DNA of 64,000 nucleotides from contig OX352763.1 in NCBI GenBank assembly GCA_947095585.1, positions 23,795,462 through 23,859,461 on the forward strand, in the 5' to 3' direction. Position 1 is the stretch's first letter. The number at the start of each line of letters is the position of its first letter. Both the position numbers and the translations under genes were made by a program. Of the stretch, positions 56,650 to 64,000 are shown piece by piece. The DNA is from Nephrocerus scutellatus. Its lineage: Eukaryota > Arthropoda > Insecta > Diptera > Pipunculidae. The notes beneath the pieces were generated by a model, which worked only from the letters and a program-made list of their open reading frames with translations, was not told the DNA's origin and searched no databases.

Positions 56650-59210
56650 AATGCCATTATCATTACTTAGGTTAAGGAGGCGTACTTTCCATAGGGAAAT
56701 ATGTTCGTCAGCAGAGTTGAAAAACACTGCTACTAAGGACGTACTAGCTGCCTTATATGCCCTTGCGTCAAAACTTACCCAAAACCATACCCAAGTGTAT
56801 GTAAGCTGTCAAAATCACATGATTTTCGTTGTGAACGCTATGCAAATAGAACGCCAAACCGAGACTACATTGTCTAAGAAATTAATTTGTTCTTGCTCTC
56901 TCTCTCTCTCGTTGTCATCTTACCGAGTAAACAATACCTTACTCGTCGATTGTCGACGTATAACAAAGTTATAATGTCGGTTAACTTTGAACACAGAATC
57001 ACATCATACCTCAGGTACAGTTTGCAAAAGGAACGTGTCAAACTGAAACCATGAGATGGACATCTTAACTATACCCACCAGTTGAATAAAGAAAATAGAT
57101 TTATTATACCCTATTCATCCAAAATATCGTTTTTGGTAGCAGAGTCTGCCATATGGGCAAGGTTCTGCACAAAGAATAAAAAAACACATATAGCCACAAA
57201 ATTTGAGCATTTATAGGCCGAATAATCACCAAGTATTAATGACGTTGCAAGAAAATCCCTCCCTTAGCGCGTGTGCTAAATTTTTTAAATACAAAAGTGT
57301 TGGCCAAAGAGCAACAAATAAAATTCCACTAAAAAAGGAGCATCCTGTTCTTAAAACTTAACAAACAACATGCAAACGGATGAAGTGAGTACCTCTTAAC
57401 ATTACCGTCTTATACCTCTCTATATATGTATGCTCTTATATTCTTATGAATAAACGAAAATAATAATAAAAGAGAATATATTACAGTGACAACAAGAACA
57501 AGTGCAGTTGAGTGTTATTTGTCAAATTTCCAACAATTAATTAAAGAGTTAAGTGATTAAAGGGGTAGGGCTATTGTAACATTTTATTAAAATCCGGGAT
57601 ATTACCATGAACATGAGTCAAGGTAACATCTGACACTTGCATATTATCAAAAAATCTGATTAAATCATAAAGAAAGTTATATACACAGTACACAAAAATC
57701 TAACCGCGAATGGGGGGGTTTTCAAAATTTTAATTGACTACGACAGCAAGCAAAAGCTCATACACAAAACAACCGTCAAAAACCGTCTGCTTTCGGTTGC
57801 TGCCTACTTTGATTGAATTCTTTAAACCCCCTAACCCGGCAACAAAAAAGTAACATTTTGTTACATACATTCTTCAACTTTTTGCTCGTGGTGTGTGCAC
57901 AGCACACACATTTTTGTTTTGTTTTTTCAATTGGTACGATTTTTTTTTTGCATTGTTTACACTTCAGGTTCTTGGAAATTGTAATGAATACCGTCTTGCG
58001 CGCCACAGATAGCAAGCAGGAAAGAGCAAATAGGCAGTGGAAGGCAGGTATAATTACGCGCGAGCGAGTTGTTATTACCCTTTATTTTGGCAGGTGCTCC
58101 TCTACTGAAACATCTGGTGATCGATTCGGCACTTTGTTCACATTAATCAGCTAAGCACACTTTTTTTTGGCAATCATGTCAATAAGTAGTGTTTGGCCTT
58201 TTAAAATTGTTTCTCTCGTCTTTACCTGCTCTTTAAGCAAACAATTAAGCAATTACAATGCGGCACAAAAAAAAAATCAATTAAAGGGGAGAAATATGAC
58301 GAATATAAATACAACTCGTTCCGCAGATAAAATGTCAAAGAAAACAATCAGAAATAGTATTCGCAAATATTTCAGATAGCGGTAGGTAATTAAATATACG
58401 GCAAGTTAATAATAGTTTTTAAATAGTAGTTAGTGCGACAGAACAAGAATATGGGAGCAGAGCGGTGGCGCCGAGTTTTCTTTTTCGCCGTATCAAGTTT
58501 TTACTATGTGTGGTGAGAGAGAGAGAGAGCTTGAGCACTTCTCCTTTTACTGCAAATCCATACAACACTAAACACTACATAGTATGCACTTTAATTATTA
58601 TTATAACCAGCGGCGCCGACACCAACGAAGAGTGATGACTTTATTATTGATATGAATAACAACATTTTGTCGTCTCACTACAAAACGAAACGTAGGTAGG
58701 TACATAATTAACAATTGAAACTATTGTAAACATTTTTTGCATACCACTGCACTCTCTTTGAAAAATTCTTCACTTGACTGACTACGAATAACAAATAAAA
58801 AAAATAAAAAACTTCCATTTCTAGCAAGAGTTCTTGCACTTTAGTACTTTATGCCATTCAATCGAATGTGCAAAATGAAGAGAGAAATTAAAGAAAAACT
58901 TTCTACCTGAACTGTTGAGTTACTTATAAACAAATAATTTAATGTTGCTTGCGGGTGGATTAACACTGTTTACAATAGAGATTAGGTAAAGATTTTAAAA
59001 AATAAAGAAATTAATCTTATGACCACAACAGAGTGATTATTTCGCGAAATCATTTATTAATTTAATTTATTCATTCAGAAAGTATGTAATTAAAAAAGAA
59101 GATGTACGTTGATAATTCAAAAATTCCATAACTTCGGGGTAATATCAAAGGTAAAATTTAAAAAATTATAGGGAAAACAAATGCAAAAAAAACTTGACCA
59201 AGAAAATATT
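56650..59210. other. Upstream region of Myc, no gene recognised
   Basis: CTCTCTCTCTCTC at about 56897-56910 and GAGAGAGAGAGAG at 58516-58530. Open frames are short. May contain Myc regulatory sequence; nothing specific seen. Confidence 0.35.
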
Positions 59211-59214
59211 ACAA

Positions 59215-59695
59215 TAATGCAAGTGAGCCTTCAAAATTCTTGGAACCTCTATTGAAGAATTCGGTCCTGCAGGAACTAGTTGACGTCTGTCTTGAAGGCC
59301 AACAACTTAACAGTGAATCGTACCGGATTCGTCTGCAGTACCAGGCCTAGCAAACGAAAAATTCAGCTTCCAAGGACTGAAAAGACTCAAAACTGTTGGA
59401 AATTTCACAACAAATAAATGTGCCTCCTGTCGCCAAACACTGCACCATGGATGAGAAGAAGAGTTGGTTTCAAATGAAGTTTTCCAGAAAAAAGTAACAT
59501 TCTTTTCAACAGATACCTTGACTGCTTGTGGTTTATCGTAGTTTGACCAATCCCTCTAGAGCAACTAAAAATTCCGACTTTTGATAAAGATTTCCCATTG
59601 CGGTTTTTTCGTTTTTATTTTTTCTGACATAAAACTGGAGAAATATCAATTTTATCTCCCAAAATGATGTGCTTCTAATCTAGTGCACTGCAGTG
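59215..59695. mobile_element. Decayed Tc1-like element, one end preserved
   Basis: Its right end, read on the minus strand from 59695, is CACTGCAGTGCACTAGATTA followed by GAAGCACAT, with TA outside (59696-59697). It matches 9237 onward for about 130 bp beyond the terminal repeat. The interior (59220-59560) may include degraded transposase sequence but no clear catalytic motif. The opposite end was not found. Confidence 0.65.
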
Positions 59696-59699
59696 TATC

Positions 59700-60720
59700 T
59701 AAAAAAATACGAGTATATACAAAATTATATCAGCGCCATAACAAATACTCAAAAGAGAATGGCGGCAAATTAAAGCAAGAAAAAGAGTAATGCCTTCGCA
59801 TTGTAATAAGAGCGCCAGCATTGAAAGAGCAAAAAATTTAATGTTATCATAATGTGAAAGACCGCAATCAATAAATAATATGGAATATACTAGACTGAAA
59901 GCAGCAGTCACTCCTCGTTATTATATAACAGCCGAAAAGTTCAACAATGAAAACACAGCAGATATGCGAATCAGGAAGTATTCTGTCTCTTACCACCCCC
60001 TAATAAAAAAAAACCAAATATTTTGCCAAGTAGGCATAGTATTATTTGGTTAGAGAAAATGAAATTCTTGACTAGGAAATAAATAAACAAATAAACTCAA
60101 CCATCAGATTAGCAACAAATCAAATGAACCAAAAAATGTAGAGTGTACTACAAATAAGATACAAAGAAAAGTCCTTTGCATGTGCAGATTGATTCAATAT
60201 CCACCGGCAGCTTGCTTTTCTGCCATCGGTAATGCAATCTGTTAAATGGTGGGCCCTTAAAAAAATACGCGCCCACCTCAAATACAGATCATAAACAAAC
60301 AAACAATGTAAAAATAAAAGGACTGTTATTATTATTTATTACAAAATTGACGAAGGATTTACGGATTATAAAAATTAAATGGCCGCACTATAGTAAATGT
60401 TCTTGGTACTCGTAAAAGAGGAAAAACAAATGCTGATTTATTCACAAAAAGTACAGAAATTATAAAGTATAGAAATACTGGAATAAAGCTAAGTACACGG
60501 TTGCAAGTTCAAAAAATCGAATTAAAAAATTGGGTCCTATAATAGAACCCTACATTTGTCTAGTCTTTTGAGACTTGATAACAAAAGTAGTAATAATAAT
60601 TTTACATCATATTATGTACTAATTATAAAGATTCTTTCCATAAGTTATTACAGCACTTAATACAGTGTAGAAATATACGTTTTACTTTTTTACTTATTTA
60701 TTTCTTATAGCTTAAATATA
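59700..60720. other. Upstream region of Myc, nothing recognised
   Basis: AT-rich, no gene recognised. Confidence 0.35.
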
Positions 60721-60723
60721 TAC

Positions 60724-60811
60724 TTTTATTTATTTAAAATTATAATATAGATTCAGCCAATATTTTGGTCTTGTTTGGTTAAATCTATATTATAATTTTA
60801 AATAAATAAAA
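60724..60811. repeat. Perfect inverted repeat, 30-bp arms, 28-base loop
   Basis: Left arm 60724-60753 (TTTTATTTATTTAAAATTAT then AATATAGATT) is exactly complementary to the right arm 60782-60811. Loop 60754-60781 contains CAGCCAATATTTTGG. It could form a long hairpin or be a tiny foldback element. Confidence 0.95.
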
Positions 60812-60814
60812 ATC

Positions 60815-63540
60815 TATAGATAATTAAGCTATTAGAATAAATACAAAAATTATAAAAAGGCTTAAAAATTAATAATAATGAATATTATTACTTATTTATA
60901 AAATATTTCATATTGATTTGTTAATAAATTCAACTTTTGTCAGTTACTAAAGTAAAATTTATTTTTGCAAATGGGCGGGAAATTATATAAATAATTATTT
61001 AAAAAGGGTTTATTGTAACATGTAAATATTTTAATAAATAATTAAATAAGATGGGTTAATCATTGTAAACGAAATGTAAATATTTTATTTTTTATAAATA
61101 ATTTAAAAGCCAAAATGTAAATAATATTGGATTTTTTTTTGTAAAGTGGGGCGAGCCTATTCTAAAGGAATCCACGAAATCGTAAGGACACTGTTCACCA
61201 AAATACTCTGATAATACCGAATTCCGAAAGCCGGTTGGCTTTTTGCATGGGCACTGTCATGATTGGGATTGGTGAGAGGAAAACAACGCAATGTCAAGCC
61301 ACAAACAAAAAGTACTTTACACAATTTTACAGTTAATCTCTGAATCAACAGCACTGCTGCATGAGGGCGGATGTATGTACGTACCTTTTATTATATATTT
61401 CAGTTGCAAAGTTCTATATATTCCAAGGTAAAAAACTGAAATGCTCCGTGTCTTCGGCCGCAGCAGTAGCAGAAAAAAAAGCCGGTTGAACCAAACTTTT
61501 GCTCTCCAATCTTTTGAGAGAGTACACAGTACAGTTGTATTATTTGATGGGTTGGGTGTATTGATTGCACACACAAATCGTCTTAGTCCCGAAAATCCAA
61601 GTGAAGCACAAATGTTATTTTTTTTTTTCCTTAGAATAAATCTTGTGTTAGCGGGAAAATTACTTTGTATATTTATCACTTTTATCTTTTAAAAAACAAA
61701 ACTTTTCGCGTAAAATTTTTTACCGCGACCGCTCCTTTCCAATGGAAATTTCCTTTTCCGCACAAAGAAAATTCGGTTAATTGCAAATGACAATAAATAG
61801 GGGAAGAAATATACTTGTTACTGTTACTGACGACGATGAAAAATTACTTTTTAATTTTCTACTAAAATTTTCTATTCTCGCACAAATAATAGTTAATTGG
61901 TAATTTTTTGCTAAAAATACAGTATGCATGACACCAGCAGCAGCTGCCACACAATTATTATTCACAATTGAAGCTCTGCGCTCAATTCTTATTCTATTTA
62001 AGCTTTTTTGTGTTTGCCACGGCGGTACACTCAAGTCAGCGCAGTCAGTCGTTGTCCTGCTCCAATACAGTACTTACACTTCAATGAGTACAGTACAATA
62101 TATACGAAATACGAGTACAATGTGTAGAGTGTAAAACAAACAATTTATTTTCTTATTGGATCCCGGGGGAGGCAGGCACGGCAACGATAATCTGCTAGCA
62201 GTGCCAGCCTGTCGTCAAGTACAAGTAGTATGTGGGAAAGTACTGTTACATTGAAATACTTTGTAAGGGCGCGAACGGCTTTTCTTTAATTCCAAACTGC
62301 GATGTCTGCCGTCTGTGTCAGTTATTATTTTGCAAATTGTAAAATTTTTATTTAATTCTCTTTTCTTCTCGGACGAAGAATTTTCACCGCCAAAATTTTC
62401 AATTATTACAATTTAAACGTTTAAATATTTTCTTATTCCGCAAACACTTGTTTTTTTTTTCTTCTCAGGGACCTATTCACCTTTAGCTCAAGCGTAGTGC
62501 GACGGAAACGAGAGACTCAGAAAAAGACGCCTCGACAAGCTGCGCGTTAAACACAAACTATTTTCTGGCAAAGAATTCGTCGACGGTGGAAGTTGTGCTG
62601 TACGAAGGATTTCCGATTGAGCAGCATAGGAAAACCCGATTTTTGAGTGAGTGTTTATGAGTGAGATTTGAGAATCAAAAGGCATTTCATGGAAATTAGT
62701 CAACCGGCGCCAGATCATTAAGTGGAAGGCACAACAAAAATGCTATACTACTAACACTATACGTGTACCGGTAGCAGTGCCGTAGTACTCGCTACTCGCT
62801 TACTTCTCTTTCATTCATTTGGTGTATCAACAACCCGGCGAACCAGAGGTATACTCATATTTGAGTGAAATGCTAAAGATAGACGAGTACGAAAAAGCCG
62901 GCAAAATAATTCCCATAATCAACCTTTGATACACACTGCACACACAACTAAACAAACAACGACGATTGCTGTGTCATGAGCAGAATAGTGGTGCCGGCCA
63001 CAGCAACGTAACGGCACGCACTCGACACGACGCACTATGGGAATTTCTCTCTCTCTGCTGAAGTAATTTGTGTTTTCTCTTTTTTAAATTTTTAATAGTT
63101 GACTAGTTGTTCGCTTGTCGGTTGCCCTTTGCTTCTTGCTTTATTATGTTTATTATTTGAGAGTATACGAAAACCGCCAAACACTTTTTACTTTTATTTA
63201 AAAGGCACTAGCCCAAGAGTTATTATTTATTAATGACAATTTCACCAGTATTCCAGTATTTGCATGTTCGAACTATGGCACTTAACAGCCTGTGTACTGT
63301 GTTTCTGTTTTAGGAACTGAATAAGAGCCCAAAATATGAATTGCAATGGATTGCTCTGTTGTTGCCTATAATAGACACTTTGAGACGACGACATACATAA
63401 TTTCATATCTGTTATCAGTAAGGAATAGGCTCATATTATTAAAGCTTATGGAACTTTAAATTACCTACCTACAACAATTCTTTTCGTTAATTTAAGAGTT
63501 TATCTGTCTGTTTGTCTCTCTAATAGCTAATTGAAAATGT
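60815..63540. other. Far upstream region of Myc, possible noncoding first exon or promoter area
   Basis: No coding gene recognised. On the minus strand around 62470-62720 the sequence is less AT-rich and ends in a possible donor, GCTAAAG followed by GTGAATAGG (about 62480), which could be the noncoding first exon of Myc; this is a guess. AT-rich elsewhere. Confidence 0.25.
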
Positions 63541-63549
63541 TGCTTAGTG

Positions 63550-63730
63550 CTGCCAATAAGGTTTCTTTTTTATTACAAAATATAATACGTTAAATAAAAC
63601 TTTAAGAATTTGTTTGGGATATTTTCAAAAAATGAAGGCATAATTGTGTGTTGTTGTTGCCAATAAAATTTCTTTTATTACCAAAAATAATTTTATATAA
63701 CTTTTAATAAAAACTTTAAGAATCTTGAAA
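63550..63730. repeat. Imperfect tandem duplication, about 106 bp
   Basis: GCCAATAAGGTTTCTTTTTT at about 63553 and GCCAATAAAATTTCTTTTAT at about 63659, each followed further on by AAAACTTTAAGAAT. Confidence 0.75.
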
Positions 63731-63734
63731 TCCA

Positions 63735-64000
63735 GGAACTTAAACATAACATCCAAGCTGCTGGTATATTAGACAATGGTCATACCAGTACTTACATATG
63801 GATCCGAGACGAGGTGCTTAGCAAAAAGCAGTCTGACCTCTTAGCCGCGTTCGAGAGAAAAGTCTTACGGAGAATTGTTGGCCCCGTATGTGAGGAACGA
63901 CGATTCCGGAGACTCTATAATGATGAGATCTACGAACGTTACCGCAATGTCGGCATGGTGAAGAGAATTAAGCTCGGTAGGCTCCGGTGGGCAGGACACC
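63735..64000 (+). mobile_element. Non-LTR retrotransposon C-terminal fragment, cut by the window edge
   Basis: Plus-strand frames give TMVIPVLTYGSETRCLAK (about 63773-63825), then LLAAFERKVLRRIVGPVCEE (about 63839-63898), RRFRRLYNDEIYERYRNVGM and VKRIKLGRLRWAGH to the end. This is the conserved region downstream of the RT domain in RTE-like and related elements (VLTYGSETW, FERKVLRRI.GP, R.GRLRWAGHV). One frameshift separates the first two blocks. It continues beyond the window. Confidence 0.75.

Noticed and set aside
57813..58154. Plus-strand frame of 113 codons with a hydrophobic middle
   Set aside because: Composition follows local T-rich sequence; no family match, no start context.

Overview
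The window looks like nuclear DNA of a higher (schizophoran) fly. A tephritid fruit fly is my best guess. The basis is an intact Myc gene whose motifs match Drosophila Myc closely, many (CAG)/(GAT)-type microsatellites and serine or alanine homopolymers, and a mariner with a DD41D catalytic signature, the group I know as 'rosa', first described from tephritids. The species call is inference. I see no bacterial-style operons, rRNA, tRNA or CRISPR.

Layout. (1) 0-18 kb is a transposon graveyard. It holds a dead DD41D mariner with both terminal repeats (133-1363), decayed LOA/I-like non-LTR retrotransposons on both strands (2.5-8.3 kb), a Tc1-type terminal-repeat pair (9237 and 12313) enclosing a CR1/jockey-like non-LTR element, further CR1-like and RTE-like fragments (13.2-16.6 kb), and one intact, possibly young mariner (16609-17912) inserted in a reverse-transcriptase fragment. 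(2) 18.1-25.07 kb is AT-rich and contains no convincing gene; it is the 3' untranslated region and 3' flank of Myc, with a 138-bp MITE and a 12-bp tandem array. (3) 25070-54498, minus strand, is Myc. The coding sequence is split into exon parts 54498-52917 and 26025-25070, joined in frame across a 26.9-kb intron, giving 845 residues with Myc box 2, a Drosophila-type conserved central motif, an acidic stretch and a C-terminal bHLH-leucine zipper. (4) The big intron carries dispersed repeats, several retrotransposon fragments, minisatellites and one unexplained 191-codon reading frame (36939-37514, minus strand). (5) 54.5-64 kb should contain Myc 5' noncoding sequence and promoter, which I could not pin down. 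It also has an internally deleted CR1-like copy, a Tc1-like end, a perfect 30-bp-arm palindrome and, at the window edge, a non-LTR C-terminal fragment.

Only Myc and the 16.7-kb mariner transposase are confident, intact protein genes. Myc would act with Max as an E-box transcription factor controlling growth. The rest is mostly mobile-element debris, useful for dating insertions and seeing nested events. I did not find a convincing undescribed multi-gene system. The best leads are the unexplained intronic reading frame, the intact DD41D mariner, and several unclassified dispersed repeats present in two or more copies.
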